Part shown: positions 43,926 through 55,247 of the stretch, piece after piece
How positions within the stretch are numbered: position 1 is the stretch's first letter
Layout: the number at the start of each line of letters is the position of its first letter
Assembly: GCF_027923405.1 (NCBI RefSeq)
Contig: NZ_BQYI01000001.1
Span: 3,636,501 to 3,700,500 of the forward strand
Direction: 5' to 3'
Source: Paenibacillus sp. YYML68
GTDB taxonomy: Bacteria > Bacillota > Bacilli > Paenibacillales > NBRC-103111
DNA: 64,000 bases
The notes under the pieces: generated by a model
The model's database searches: none
What the model was told of the DNA's origin: nothing
Seen by the model: only the letters and a program-made list of their open reading frames with translations
Made by a program: the position numbers and the translations under genes

Positions 43926-45050
43926 TTGAGTAAACCATTGATCTCACTATGTATGATTGTTAAAAATGAGGCGAATTGCATCGCCCGTTGTCTAACCAGT
44001 GTCAAGCCCTATGTAGACGAGATGATTATTGTCGACACAGGCTCCACTGACGGTACGGCTGACATCTGCAGGGACATTGGCGCTACGGTCTATGATTATG
44101 TGTGGAACGATCATTTTGCCGAGGCGAGGAATTATGGGTTAGTGCATGCAAATGGTGAATGGATTCTGTGGCTGGATGCCGACGAGGAGCTAGGAGAGAA
44201 TGGTGAACAGCTCCGTGATCTGGCCTTGAGTGATGAATATGATCTGTACTCGTTTCAGTTAAATAATTATTACGGACCTCGGGTAGATCCGAATAACGTG
44301 ATTCGAATCGCCCACCCGAGACTATTCCGCAATGGGATTGGCTTGAAGTTTCGTAATCAGATCCATGAAGCACTTAACGTGGACGAGATCTTCTATCAGC
44401 ATGATCGTGTCCATCGAATCACTCATACTCCTGTGATCCTGTGGCATTATGGCTATTTGGATGAATTCGTACAAGACAAGAACAAATCGAAGCGCAACAT
44501 CCAATTATTAGAAAAGGCGCTGTCGAGCAACAAGGAGGACCCGTGGCTGCACTATCACATGGCCTCCGAATATTATCGTCTTAAAGATTACGCTCCTTCC
44601 TTCCATCATGCGAATCGATCTATCCTCCTGTTTATGTTGAACCAGCTCACACCGCCGTCGTTGCTCTATAAGCTGAAATATTCCATTCTCATCAGTACAG
44701 GCAGCTATGAAGGCGGATATCCTGCCATCGAGAAAGCCATTATGCTGTATCCCGATTATGTAGACTTAATCTTCTATAAGGGCATCCTCTTGTACATGTC
44801 CAGCAAGTATGAGGAGGCGATCGAGGCATTCGAGCAATGTCTGGAGATCGGAGAGTCGAATATGAAGCACTTGACCCAGAATGGGCTTGGGAGCTTTCAT
44901 GCTTGGCACTATAAGGGCCTTTGCAAGGAGAAGCTGGGTGATCCCAAGGAGGCCGAGCATTGCTACAACCAGGCATTGGCCCTTCATCCAGGTCATATCG
45001 ACTCCTTAGAGGCGCTTAGGGAGTTAGGCAATCAAGAACATACGGGCTAA
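43926..45050 (+). CDS. GT2-family glycosyltransferase with C-terminal TPR repeats
   Basis: A 374-residue enzyme. TTG 43926 lies eight bases after GGGAGGAG and gives the expected N-terminus SKPLISLCMIVKNEAN; a GTG at 43917 overlaps the ribosome site. GT-A marks are VDTGSTDGTADI and LWLDADEEL (DxD metal site). From about residue 200 the protein is helical with TPR units (EEAIEAFEQCLEIGES, KEAEHCYNQALALHPGH). This architecture is common in SunS/HI-type protein glycosyltransferases of spore formers. Co-oriented with the three surface-type genes that follow, which may be its acceptors. Confidence 0.92.
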   Translation: MSKPLISLCMIVKNEANCIARCLTSVKPYVDEMIIVDTGSTDGTADICRDIGATVYDYVWNDHFAEARNYGLVHANGEWILWLDADEELGENGEQLRDLALSDEYDLYSFQLNNYYGPRVDPNNVIRIAHPRLFRNGIGLKFRNQIHEALNVDEIFYQHDRVHRITHTPVILWHYGYLDEFVQDKNKSKRNIQLLEKALSSNKEDPWLHYHMASEYYRLKDYAPSFHHANRSILLFMLNQLTPPSLLYKLKYSILISTGSYEGGYPAIEKAIMLYPDYVDLIFYKGILLYMSSKYEEAIEAFEQCLEIGESNMKHLTQNGLGSFHAWHYKGLCKEKLGDPKEAEHCYNQALALHPGHIDSLEALRELGNQEHTG

Positions 45051-45152
45051 TGACCCTCCGCATTCGCCAAGTCACGCTCTGGACTTCAGAATACGATGTA
45101 CTGTAGTACCCACACAGCAGGATGAAGCCAGCTCCAGAAAGCGAGGTGAACC

Positions 45153-45878
45153 ATGTCGCAAGCCAGCATACCGAATATTACGCCGACCATTAACGTACCT
45201 GTCAACAGTACTGTTCCGCTTCTTCTATCTTCCATCGCACTCGAGGAGCTTGCATTAGCGCACATCGTGAATACCGAGGCCGAGAAGCTGCAGTATGTGC
45301 TCGGTACACTGACGCCCTCGATGGCTCCGGTCACTCCCGGCGTCGTAACCTTATCAAGTCTGATGAATGTGAATCGGAGCATACGCAGTACACTGCAGGA
45401 TGTGATCAAGCACGAGATGCTGCTCCAGTTCAAGCTGGGAAATACTCTCGATCTAATTCAAAGTATCCCTCCGCCTCCTCCTGTTCTCACCATTCAAAAC
45501 TCGGATAACCCAGATCCGGTTATTGTGCTTGGACCTACCGTGCTGACATACACAATTACGGTGGAGAACACTGGCCCCACCACAGCTACCGGAGTCGTCA
45601 TGACGGATACGCTGCCGCCAAGCGGGGGAGTGAATGGACCAGCATTTAACTTGAACACGTTGTCGTTGCCTCCAGAATGTGTTCTGGAGGGACCTGTTGT
45701 CGGCGGAAATGTCGTCTGTAACCTAGGTACACTTCTGCCAAACGAGGTGAGAGTCCTCTCATTTGACGGGCTCGTCACTTCGCTTGTAAGCGGAACATTG
45801 ACCAATACAATATCCGTAAATGCGATGGAAACCTTGCCCACAATAGCGACAGAGGATACGGATATCATCGTGCCATAG
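45153..45878 (+). CDS. Spore-surface-type protein: ALEE domain plus DUF11 repeat
   Basis: A 241-residue protein. Residues 1-105 form the domain shared by five genes here: SIPNITPTINV lead, SIALEELALAHIVNTEAEKL helix, and HEMLLQFKLGNTLDLIQ end. After a poly-proline hinge (IPPPPPVL), residues about 115-241 form one DUF11 beta domain (LTYTITVENTGPTTATGVVMTDTLPPSG). No signal peptide, as for mother-cell-assembled spore-surface proteins. GAGGTG precedes ATG 45153. Spore localisation is inferred from family resemblance. Confidence 0.8.
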   Translation: MSQASIPNITPTINVPVNSTVPLLLSSIALEELALAHIVNTEAEKLQYVLGTLTPSMAPVTPGVVTLSSLMNVNRSIRSTLQDVIKHEMLLQFKLGNTLDLIQSIPPPPPVLTIQNSDNPDPVIVLGPTVLTYTITVENTGPTTATGVVMTDTLPPSGGVNGPAFNLNTLSLPPECVLEGPVVGGNVVCNLGTLLPNEVRVLSFDGLVTSLVSGTLTNTISVNAMETLPTIATEDTDIIVP

Positions 45879-45979
45879 CGACCTAATGTATACATGTAAT
45901 GGGCATATATGGTGAGCAAATTGTGGATGGATGCGTATTGTGTAGTGAAATACCCTAAAACTATAATGAGGTGAAGAAC

Positions 45980-46321
45980 ATGTCTCAAGCGAATATTCCG
46001 AATATTACCCCGAGCATTAGCATCACGATCGGTCAGACTGTCCCATTGCTGCTGACATCCATTGCACTTGAAGAGCTGGCACTTGCTCACATCATGAATG
46101 CAGAGGCCGAGAAGCTCCAATTCGTCCTCGGCACATTAACACCCACCTCGTCTACCTTGACGCCTCCAGACGTCACAATCTCTAACCTGTTGCTCGTTTC
46201 ATCCAGTGTGCGTCGCACGCTGCAGGATGTAATCAAGAAAGAGATGCTGCTTCAGTTCAAGTTTGAGAATATTCTGGACTTGATCCAGGTATCGCCGGAT
46301 TACCCAGTAGTCGGAACGTAA
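45980..46321 (+). CDS. Small ALEE-domain protein, paralogue 1
   Basis: A 113-residue protein made only of the shared domain: NIPNITPSISITIGQTVPLL lead, SIALEELALAHIMNAEAEKL helix, Pro/Thr-rich TLTPTSSTLTPPDVT stretch, and KEMLLQFKFENILDLIQ end. GAGGTG lies six bases before ATG 45980, giving exactly the same length as paralogue 2 at 46444. The two differ at few residues and also share upstream sequence, so they are a recent tandem duplication. Function unknown; probably a spore-surface structural or anchoring component. Confidence 0.85.
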   Translation: MSQANIPNITPSISITIGQTVPLLLTSIALEELALAHIMNAEAEKLQFVLGTLTPTSSTLTPPDVTISNLLLVSSSVRRTLQDVIKKEMLLQFKFENILDLIQVSPDYPVVGT

Positions 46322-46396
46322 CAAACAGAAGACCACATTAAACGTGTAAACCTTTCTGAAAACAGGCAAGTGTAGTGAGCGCCTTTTAGATGGATG

Positions 46397-46405
46397 CATA
46401 TGGTA
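46397..46405 (+). promoter_or_regulatory. Sigma-K-like -10 element
   Basis: CATATGGTA fits the CATANNNTA -10 consensus of the mother-cell sigma factors exactly, 39 bases before ATG 46444. A similar CATAAGATA (minus, 51780-51788) lies before the DUF11 gene. No clear -35 AC element was confirmed. Confidence 0.35.
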
Positions 46406-46443
46406 AAGAGAAGTACCCCATAAACTTGATGAGGTGATGAAAC

Positions 46444-46785
46444 ATGTCCCAAGCGAATATCCCGAATATTACGCCAAGCATCAGCATTACGATCGGTCAG
46501 ACTGTTCCGTTGCTGCTGACTTCGATTGCACTTGAAGAGCTGGCACTTGCTCACATTGTGAACGCCGAAGCCGAAAAGCTTCAATTCGTTCTCGGCACAT
46601 TAACACCGACTACGTCCACATTGACGCCTCCAGACGTCACAATCTCTAATCTGCTTCTTGTTACATCCAGTGTACGCCGCACACTTCAGGATACCATTAA
46701 AAAAGATATGCTGCTCCAGTTCAAGTTCGAGAACGTGCTGGACCTCATACAGGTATCCCCAGATCACCCTGTAGTCGGAACGTAA
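46444..46785 (+). CDS. Small ALEE-domain protein, paralogue 2
   Basis: A 113-residue near-twin of the preceding gene. It carries SIALEELALAHIVNAEAEKL and ends FENVLDLIQVSPDHPVVGT. Differences from paralogue 1 are mostly conservative (MN/VN, SS/TT, VI/TI, KE/KD). GATGAGGTGATG stands before the ATG. It is followed by a good terminator at 46813, so the 43926-46785 genes can end here. Confidence 0.85.
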   Translation: MSQANIPNITPSISITIGQTVPLLLTSIALEELALAHIVNAEAEKLQFVLGTLTPTTSTLTPPDVTISNLLLVTSSVRRTLQDTIKKDMLLQFKFENVLDLIQVSPDHPVVGT

Positions 46786-46812
46786 CGAACAGAAGGTCCA
46801 CCAACGTAATTA

Positions 46813-46850
46813 ACCGAGCCAATGTCCATCATTGTCTCGGTTTTTCTTTG
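46813..46850 (+). terminator. Terminator after the tandem ALEE genes
   Basis: CCGAGCCAATG / CATTGTCTCGG stem followed by TTTTTCTTTG on the plus strand. Confidence 0.85.
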
Positions 46851-46867
46851 TGAGATCGTGTGGAGTA

Positions 46868-46922
46868 ATAAAAATATACAACCAGCTTTCCTCCAATTTG
46901 ATGGAGTCAAGCCGGTTGTATG
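46868..46922 (-). terminator. Terminator of the minus-strand pair at 46937-47770
   Basis: ATACAACCGGCTTGACTCCA pairs with TGGAGGAAAGCTGGTTGTAT on the minus strand, followed by ATTTTTATT. It stands back to back with the plus-strand terminator before it. Confidence 0.75.
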
Positions 46923-46936
46923 CTAAGGTTTCCTAA

Positions 46937-47416
46937 TCAAACTCGGTTTTGCTTCTTGGGATCAAAGGTATTATTGAACCAGGGGCGGTCCGGAATGGTT
47001 CTTACCGTATGGTTCGTCAATATATTCATCCTCTTGTTTTTATAGCTATTAATTTTTTTTAGAAGCACATATAAGCTCGAAGAGGAAGAGGTCCCGTACA
47101 TGTGCAGATGCATGGGAGAGATGTCGATTTGTTGCTGGATGTCGCTAAACAAGTGCTCCTCGAGTATCGTTTCCGAAAGTACACTGGACTCCCGAACGAT
47201 GGTATATTTCTTCAACAAGAGCTGCTGAAGATTCAGTAACGCTCTTAAGTTGCGAACAGTACCGAATCGCAACTGCTTAAGCTGCTGCTTATCCTTTAAC
47301 TGTCCGCTTACATACAAATATTGAAGACTCTGATTGATTGTGATGAGACCAGCCAGCACTCGGTATATGGCAGCCTCATTTTCCGCTAGCGCCTTTACAT
47401 ACTTTTTTCCCCGCAT
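46937..47416 (-). CDS. Basic helical protein of the spore-surface-type cluster
   Basis: A 159-residue, strongly basic, mostly helical protein without signal peptide or membrane segment. Visible blocks are AENEAAIYRVLAGLITINQS, KQLRFGTVRNLRALLNLQQL and KINSYKNKRMNILTNHTVR. ATG 47416 is preceded by AAGGGGGGTG. It lies 33 bases downstream of an ALEE-domain gene and is probably co-transcribed with it. The first third has a faint resemblance to the helical ALEE domain, but not enough to assign it. Family not recognised. Confidence 0.72.
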   Translation of the reverse strand: MRGKKYVKALAENEAAIYRVLAGLITINQSLQYLYVSGQLKDKQQLKQLRFGTVRNLRALLNLQQLLLKKYTIVRESSVLSETILEEHLFSDIQQQIDISPMHLHMYGTSSSSSLYVLLKKINSYKNKRMNILTNHTVRTIPDRPWFNNTFDPKKQNRV

Positions 47417-47449
47417 GCGTTCACCCCCCTTACCAGAAGGTGCTCTGCA

Positions 47450-47770
47450 TTACTCGCAGTCGTGGTGATCGCAGTCTTCCTGTTCCTTCAGAAGCATCAC
47501 ATCATCCAGCTTGCGTAATAAGAGCCACTCCTTCATCACGATTACTTCCAGAAACTTACTTACCTGTCGATTGAAACGAATAATCTGTTCAGTCGTGGGA
47601 CACGTTGGAAAGTTCCCTTTGCTCCCGACAAAGGCTTGAATCTTCTCAGCCTCAGCATTCATCAAGTGAGATATTGCAATCTCTTCAAGAGCAATTGACT
47701 CGAACAAATCGACTATCGTTTCATCCATCGAAGGCCTGAACTTCCCTTCAGGTATAGACGGCATACTCAT
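47450..47770 (-). CDS. Small ALEE-domain protein, divergent member
   Basis: A 106-residue member of the shared-domain family: SIALEEIAISHLMNAEAEKI near residue 28 and MKEWLLLRKLDDVMLLKEQ near the end, where the others have KEMLLQFKFEN. The tail is acidic and metal-binding-like (CDHHDCE). ATG 47770 (MSMPSIPEG) has AAGGAGGG seven bases upstream; the longer frame from 47863 has no such site. Divergent from gmd, so expression may be coordinated with nucleotide-sugar synthesis. Confidence 0.82.
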   Translation of the reverse strand: MSMPSIPEGKFRPSMDETIVDLFESIALEEIAISHLMNAEAEKIQAFVGSKGNFPTCPTTEQIIRFNRQVSKFLEVIVMKEWLLLRKLDDVMLLKEQEDCDHHDCE

Positions 47771-47927
47771 GATTATTCCCTCCTTCGTGATCGTGTAGGC
47801 CATCGTCACGACTTCTACGGTATTATATGCACCCAAACCAAGAGTGTTCTGCACGGTAATCATTCAGACCGCATAACTTGTAAGGAGTTCGTATTCATTA
47901 CAGATGCACACCTTGCATGCGTAATAA

Positions 47928-49975
<2,048 letters not shown>

Positions 49976-50006
49976 CGACAGCTTGCTTGTGATATCGGTT
50001 ACGAAC

Positions 50007-50040
50007 ACCGCCGCCCTCCTTGTCCAGAGTTAGCGGCGGT
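50007..50040. terminator. GC hairpin between convergent genes
   Basis: ACCGCCGC / GCGGCGGT arms, without a clear T-run on either side. It lies between manC (plus) and the DUF11 gene (minus) and may end transcription from either side, though weakly supported. Confidence 0.4.
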
Positions 50041-50081
50041 ATCTCCATAAGCGTATAGGTGCGTAAGTGTGAATACTCGAA

Positions 50082-51752
50082 TCAGCATTCATTCGGTGAT
50101 GCAGAGATGAACTCTAATATTTCATCGAAGCAATCGAGGAGCAGCATTTCTTTCCGATTGATTTTCTTTAACGTTTTGGACACGGCTGAGTTGACCTCTA
50201 GAAGCTGCGAGACAGTCACATGCATTGGCGACGCATTCGGATGCAAGGTCCCTACGGCCGCCTGCACCATCTCCGCGCTAGAGTTTATCAGATGAGCCAT
50301 AGCCACCTCCTGGAGACCGATGGCAGCCAGCTGAGCACCAATAATTTTTCTGAAGTTCTGAATCACGAGCTCATTCGAGGAGCCATACCCCTGTGACACA
50401 GGACTCTCTGGAGACATCTGGTATTCAAACTCGAACAGGGCCTGATTCACGTATTGTCCAGATGCCGGATTGCAGGTCACGAGCAGCTGATATTCAACAA
50501 CAACGGTCTGCTCGGGTTCGATTGTACCCAGGCTTAGGTTCGACGGGTCTGCACCCGGCTGCGGAACCCCGTCAATTGTGACGCTGTTCGGAACCAGCGT
50601 TGTCCCTACAGGAGCGGCATCGAACATGAAGACAACATTCGCTTCGGTCGATCCTGTATTCGTAATTTCGATTTGGTACGTAATGACATCTCCAGGCTTC
50701 GCAAATGTAACATCTGCACTCTTGACCGCCTCAAATTGTGGAGCATTGACATCGATCTGTAAGCCAATTCCGTTAATCAAGTAAGCATCACCACTCGTGG
50801 TACCCTGAATGGCAGCACTATTCTGCGAATTGATCATCTGGGAGGAGACGTCAATATTGGTGATGTCGTAGCCTTGACGTCTACCGTCCGCATTAGTGCC
50901 AAGAGGTTGGTTTAAGCTCCCAAAGGTACCTGTCGTGTTTAGCGTCCCATCGTTGCCATTAATCTGAGAAGCAAAGAAGTTGTCGATCGGATTGTTTGGA
51001 CCCGAGGATGGAGTCATCGTTCCAACCGTGGGTCCGAATAATAGCTGGTCCCCGGTCCTGTTGGAGTCCCCTTCAAGGGCGCTGACCTGTAATCTCCCGC
51101 TCACTGGACCGCTGGCCGGGGTAACGAAGCCGGATATTGTTACAGGAGTACTACCCGAGCCACTGCTAACGAATTCACTTGTAACGAAGATCGACAAGTC
51201 TCGAACGGGCAAGGTCGGATTCCCATAGGCGACCATCAAGGTCCACCCGCCTGCATTGGTCGTATTGCTTGAAGCGGAGGTAGTCGCGACGAGTTGGCCG
51301 ACTGTATACGCACCCGCACCTGCGCCTTGAACAATTGCCGTCACATCGGCAGACCGTACGTAGAAAGTGTTAACTAAGGTCGCTGCAGTAGCAGGGTCAA
51401 AGGCTATGGAGAACACTCCGGATGGAGTCGTGAACTCAACATTATCATCGATAAATGCGGACAGATCCTCTCCAGAGACACTATAGCTTCCAGACCATAC
51501 CAATTCGGCATAAAGCACGGTGCTCTGCGCTGGTAATTCCAGTATCGCACTAGCAGCATTCTCCGTGTAATTTAATGTAGTCCCTGGCGGAAAATCGTTG
51601 ACCTGACTTGCCAGATTCGGGGTCGCCATGGCACCTATCGAATCCTGGTCCCCTTGATTATTCGTATTCGCTTGCTTACTTAGTCCTATTGTATTACCCG
51701 TAAAAGTAATGGCTCCGTTCGTCACCGTGTTAAATCGTTGAACAACTGTCAA
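50082..51752 (-). CDS. Large surface protein: DUF11-type beta domains with C-terminal ALEE domain
   Basis: A 556-residue protein. TTG 51752 has GGGGTG seven bases upstream. The N-terminus (VQRFNTVTNGAITFTGNTIG) is typical of a Bacillus/Paenibacillus family of DUF11 surface proteins. Residues about 30-330 are beta-rich with many Ser/Thr/Gly. A DUF11 module lies at about 340-455 (PGDVITYQIEITNTGSTEANVVFMFDAAP). The ALEE domain is at the C-terminus (about 475-556: AIGLQEVAMAHLINSSAEMV, EMLLLDCFDEILEFI), the reverse order from the 241-residue protein. No signal peptide. A CATAAGATA element upstream suggests late sporulation expression. Confidence 0.82.
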   Translation of the reverse strand: MTVVQRFNTVTNGAITFTGNTIGLSKQANTNNQGDQDSIGAMATPNLASQVNDFPPGTTLNYTENAASAILELPAQSTVLYAELVWSGSYSVSGEDLSAFIDDNVEFTTPSGVFSIAFDPATAATLVNTFYVRSADVTAIVQGAGAGAYTVGQLVATTSASSNTTNAGGWTLMVAYGNPTLPVRDLSIFVTSEFVSSGSGSTPVTISGFVTPASGPVSGRLQVSALEGDSNRTGDQLLFGPTVGTMTPSSGPNNPIDNFFASQINGNDGTLNTTGTFGSLNQPLGTNADGRRQGYDITNIDVSSQMINSQNSAAIQGTTSGDAYLINGIGLQIDVNAPQFEAVKSADVTFAKPGDVITYQIEITNTGSTEANVVFMFDAAPVGTTLVPNSVTIDGVPQPGADPSNLSLGTIEPEQTVVVEYQLLVTCNPASGQYVNQALFEFEYQMSPESPVSQGYGSSNELVIQNFRKIIGAQLAAIGLQEVAMAHLINSSAEMVQAAVGTLHPNASPMHVTVSQLLEVNSAVSKTLKKINRKEMLLLDCFDEILEFISASPNEC

Positions 51753-51857
51753 TTGACTTCACCCCTTCCCTGTATGATATATCTTATGTAAGCATGTACC
51801 TGCTTGATCGTTTGTTTGTCCATAGGCATGAGATGAATTTGGTTGGAATCATGCACA

Positions 51858-51895
51858 AAGAAGCCTCCGCGAATCTTCATCGCGAAGGCTTCTCC
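51858..51895 (-). terminator. Terminator after the sulfatase remnant
   Basis: Minus-strand AGAAGCCTTCGCGA / TCGCGGAGGCTTCT hairpin followed by TTGTGC. Confidence 0.65.
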
Positions 51896-51936
51896 TCCTT
51901 ACTTGTGTACAAGTTAGGCTGCGTCCATCCCAACTT

Positions 51937-53295
51937 CTAAGCGTGATATATTCTCGGCATCGCGAGCGGCTCCTTGCCGAGCTCCGCCCAGACGTACTTC
52001 AGCAGCAGCTCGGTCTTCAGTCCGGCGCAGGACGGATCGTCCCACCGATTGTGCAGCTCGCCCGGATCCTCCTGCAGATCGAACAGCTCGCCGTACGACT
52101 GGTTGTAGTACACCGTCAGCTTGTAGCGCTGATCGACATACGTGCGCTGATGAATCGTCGTCGGCTCGTGTCGGAATTCGCAGATAATATGATCTCTCGC
52201 GCTGCTCTTGCCCCCTGTCCATACCGCAGACTGATCAACACCCGTCATCCAGACCGGAATCGGCAGCCCTGCGAATGATAGGAACGTCGGTGCGAGGTCG
52301 ACGAGCGACACGAGTGCATCCGACTGAACATTCGCTGGCACCTTGCCCGGATAGCGAACGATGAACGGCAGCTTGATCAAGTCCTCGTACATGAAGCCGC
52401 CCTTCGCCTGCAGCCCGTGCTGCCCGAAGAAGTGACCGTGGTCCGTCGTGAACACAACGATCGTATCCTCTGCCAGACCGAGCTCCTCCAAGCGATCGAG
52501 AATGCGTCCGATGTACTTGTCCATCATGCTGACCATGCCGTAATACGTTGCGACGAGCTGCTTACGCTCCGACTCTGGCATGAGGTGGGAGTGGTAGCCG
52601 TGAATGCCATACCCCGTCTCCTTCCACGCCGAGAAGTCCGGACGCTCCTGCTGCGTCATGCCGAAGTGCGGCGGGTTGTTGTCATGCTCACCGGGAGTCA
52701 CCTCAGGAATTGTCAGCGATTCCGGATCATACATCGTATCCCACGGCTCAGACACGAGATACGGCGGATGCGGATCGAAGAAGCTCGCCCATAGGAAGAA
52801 GCTCTCGTCCTGATCCTTGTACTGCTCCAGCAGCGCGTTCGTTCGCTCCGCGATCCACGTATTGTAATGGTACTCCTCCGGCAACTCCCATCGGTGAAGC
52901 TGCTTCGGGTCCATCGTGCCCGTCGGCGCGAGGAAGTAGTCTCTCCAGTTCGTACAGCCCTTCTCCTCCATCCAGATCGCATAATGCTGCCCGACGTGCG
53001 CCTCGTTCGTATGGTTGCGGGCAAGCTCGACATGGTCGAAGCCGTAGAAGCTGTCACTGAACTGACGCCAGTAATCAAGATCCTGCAGCAGCGGGTACGA
53101 CTCCAGCGACGAATACGCCTCATTGCCCATTAGTGGTTGAAAATGCGCCTTGCCGACCAGCGCCGTCCGGTAGCCCGCCTCTTGGAAATCCGTCCCAACG
53201 ACGTGCCGATCCTCCAGCAGCTTCGTGCCGAGCGTCCATGCGCCGTGCTGGCTCGGATATTGTCCAGTAATGATCGATGCACGTGTCGGTGTGCA
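51937..53295 (-). pseudogene. Sulfatase missing its N-terminus, fused to a GH16 fragment
   Basis: The minus-strand frame begins exactly at the formylglycine signature: codons at 53295-53281 read CTPTR, followed by ASIITGQYPSQHGAWTLG and then the rest of a type I sulfatase (VVFTTDHGHFFGQHG metal site near the middle). The roughly 50-60 residues that should precede the cysteine, with the first Asp metal ligands, are absent: upstream the DNA belongs to a GH16 gene in another frame, and this frame hits a TGA 18 bases before the Cys codon. The first internal ATG is at 53130, after the active site. So it is a 5'-truncated gene that cannot make active enzyme, although the remaining 450 codons are undamaged, implying recent breakage. 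Confidence 0.9.
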
Positions 53296-54252
53296 TGTCG
53301 GATTCGGGCTTCAGCTTCGAGGCACCGACAATCTCGAATACATCGATCTCCGACTTGTCGCCATCGGACGCCTTCAGCCAGAAGGAGCTTGTGATCGAAG
53401 CCTTCGCCGCCTTGGCCTTGATCTCGAAGTAGCCATAGTGCGACTTGCGCGTAGACATGACGGCTGCCGTCGTATAATTCTCATATCGGGTTGTCCCCTC
53501 AGGCAGCTTGCTGTTCGCCTCATCCATCTCGGGGATATTCTCATACCTCGCAGTAAGGATCAGCTTGCCGTTCTCCATCCGAACGTTGTTCGCAGAGAAG
53601 AAGGAAGGCGCACGACCGCTCCAAAAAATATGATGGTCATGCCACTTCTCCGAGTTCAACTGCTGCGCGTCGAACTCATCGCTGAAGTCGAGGCTGTACT
53701 TCCACTTGCCCCTATTATCCGGATCTGAGAACGGGTAGATGCCGTTATCCGTCACTTGATCTGGATATTGCGGCTGCGGGTCTTGGGGAGAAGACGCTTC
53801 GACCATCAGCTGGAAGTGGTCGGCATACACCGTCCCCTGCACACCCCGATTGAACACGTACACCTTCGCTGAGGTGCTCGCTGCCCCGGTCGTGAAGGTG
53901 AGCTCTACCCGCTCGTACTCCGAACTCGTGATCACCTTGGATGCCGTCTCGGCGCCATTGTATTCCTTCACCCCGAGCGCCAGCTCCTTGCTCGTGCCGA
54001 CCTTGCCGTAGGCAGTCATCGTATACGTCGTAGCAGGCTTCAGACCGTTGACCACCTGCTCCAGTGAGCCTTGACCGTCATAGACGGCCGCTTGGCTCCC
54101 GCTTATGACATGGACAGGCTCTGACGTCGTGCTTGCCGTACCCGTACCCCACGTTTTATGCCACGGATCAAGACTGCTCGCCTCGAAGTCACCGTTACCT
54201 ACCGCATTCACATAGGCTGGCGCTTCCTGGGCGATCCCAATGTTCGCCGTCC
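53291..54252 (-). pseudogene. GH16 agarase-like fragment, truncated at both ends
   Basis: In the minus strand, about 320 codons encode a carbohydrate-binding-like domain (VNAVGNGDFEASSLDPWHKT, then SAKVYVFNRGVQG) and the first half of a GH16 catalytic domain. It reaches the active-site motif SEIDVFEIVG (E-x-D-x2-E, about 53333-53352) and stops 12 residues later at the sulfatase junction. The 5' end, including any signal peptide, is replaced by a group II intron fragment at about 54252. GH16 members with this look include beta-agarases and porphyranases. In the GH16 frame, translation runs into the sulfatase out of frame and ends at 53120. Confidence 0.85.
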
Positions 54253-54253
54253 A

Positions 54254-55242
54254 TGCAGCAGGAGCTCGTGATTCAACGTATCGAAGTATTTCGAGAGGTC
54301 AATTTCGACCGCGTGCCCGTATCCCTGCTCCGCGTAGGCTTTCACTTTTCGAATTGCTTGCTGTGCACTTCGTCCTGGGCGGTAGACGTAGCTCCCCTCC
54401 GAGAACAGCGGTTCAAACAACGGCTGTAGCTGCTGGGCGATCGCTTGTTGGATCACTCGATCTACCACGGTAGGAATACCGAGCTTTCGTACTCCGCTTC
54501 CATCTGGCTTGGGAATCTCCTTGCGTCGCACAGGGCTTGGCTTGTAACTTCCATCCCGGATGCTTTGCAAAAGTTCATCTCTATGTTCCCGCAACCACGG
54601 CAGTGCCGCCTCGACGGTCATCCCGTCGATTCCCGGCGCTCCATGGTTGCTCTTGACTCGCTTGTAGGCTCTGTTCAGGTTATCCCTGCTCAGTATCCTC
54701 TCCAGTAAGTCGCTTGCACCATCTCTTTCTCTGCTTTCCCGAGCTCCGGTGCTCCGCGCTCCTGCATACTCTTCGTGTTCCACACTATCCCTTTGCAGGC
54801 AGCCCTTTCGGTATTCTGCTTTCATCGCGCCGGTTCTCCTTCCTGCGTATACTCGAGACTTACGATTGTTCGACCCTTCCCGGAAAAAAATCTTTCCAGT
54901 AATATGGCCTCTGCTGACTTCTCAAAGCAAGCTTTACTCCGTCTTTCGAATGATCTACTTGACGTCTGTGAGACCTCTCCGGGTAAGAGCGATAACCTTC
55001 CCCTCATCTATCTGCCACATTTACATGATGAGATTCGGGCAGAATTGGACTTTGCTTTGTCATGCAAGCTCGTCCGTCTCACCATGCCTTATATGTGATT
55101 TCTGTTCGTCAGACCGAGGGTTTGCCTCCGGCTTCCTTCAGATTCCACCTCGCGGCGGACACCCTTGCCCTTGGCTAACAGTTCCTACTGCCAAGCCTGT
55201 AGCGGACTTTCACCGCCAAGTTATCGCCCATGCCGGGCGCAC
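54254..55242 (-). mobile_element. 5' part of a group II intron, probably class C
   Basis: The intron begins on the minus strand at 55242 with GTGCGCCCGGCATGGGCG, the GTGCG 5' end expected of group II introns. About 420 bases of structured RNA region follow, then the reverse-transcriptase gene. It is inserted directly after a terminator hairpin and GGAT, the target type used by class C introns. Only about 990 bases remain: the 3' half of the RT gene and ribozyme domains V-VI are missing, replaced by the GH16 fragment. The uninterrupted target site is preserved at 38651 in the first phyH copy. Confidence 0.82.
54256..54825 (-). pseudogene. Truncated group II intron reverse transcriptase/maturase
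   Basis: The first 190 codons of an LtrA-type protein: LLERILSRDNLNRAYKRVKS, APGIDGMTVEAAL, RKEIPKPDGSGVRKLGIPT, and VEIDLSKYFDTLNHELLL, containing the first catalytic Asp of the RT. The YADD active-site block, maturase domain and endonuclease region are gone. After NHELLL the sequence switches to the GH16 gene and the frame ends 15 codons later. It cannot be active. Confidence 0.9.
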
Positions 55243-55247
55243 ATCCA

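Noticed and set aside
53120-54211. 363-residue GH16 protein with an unusual C-terminal tail
   Set aside because: The tail after HTDTC is the sulfatase gene read in the wrong frame, and the 5' end is cut by the intron; it is a fusion artefact of two pseudogenes.
54256-54825. Functional stand-alone reverse transcriptase
   Set aside because: The YADD catalytic block and maturase domain are missing; it is the 5' part of an intron protein.
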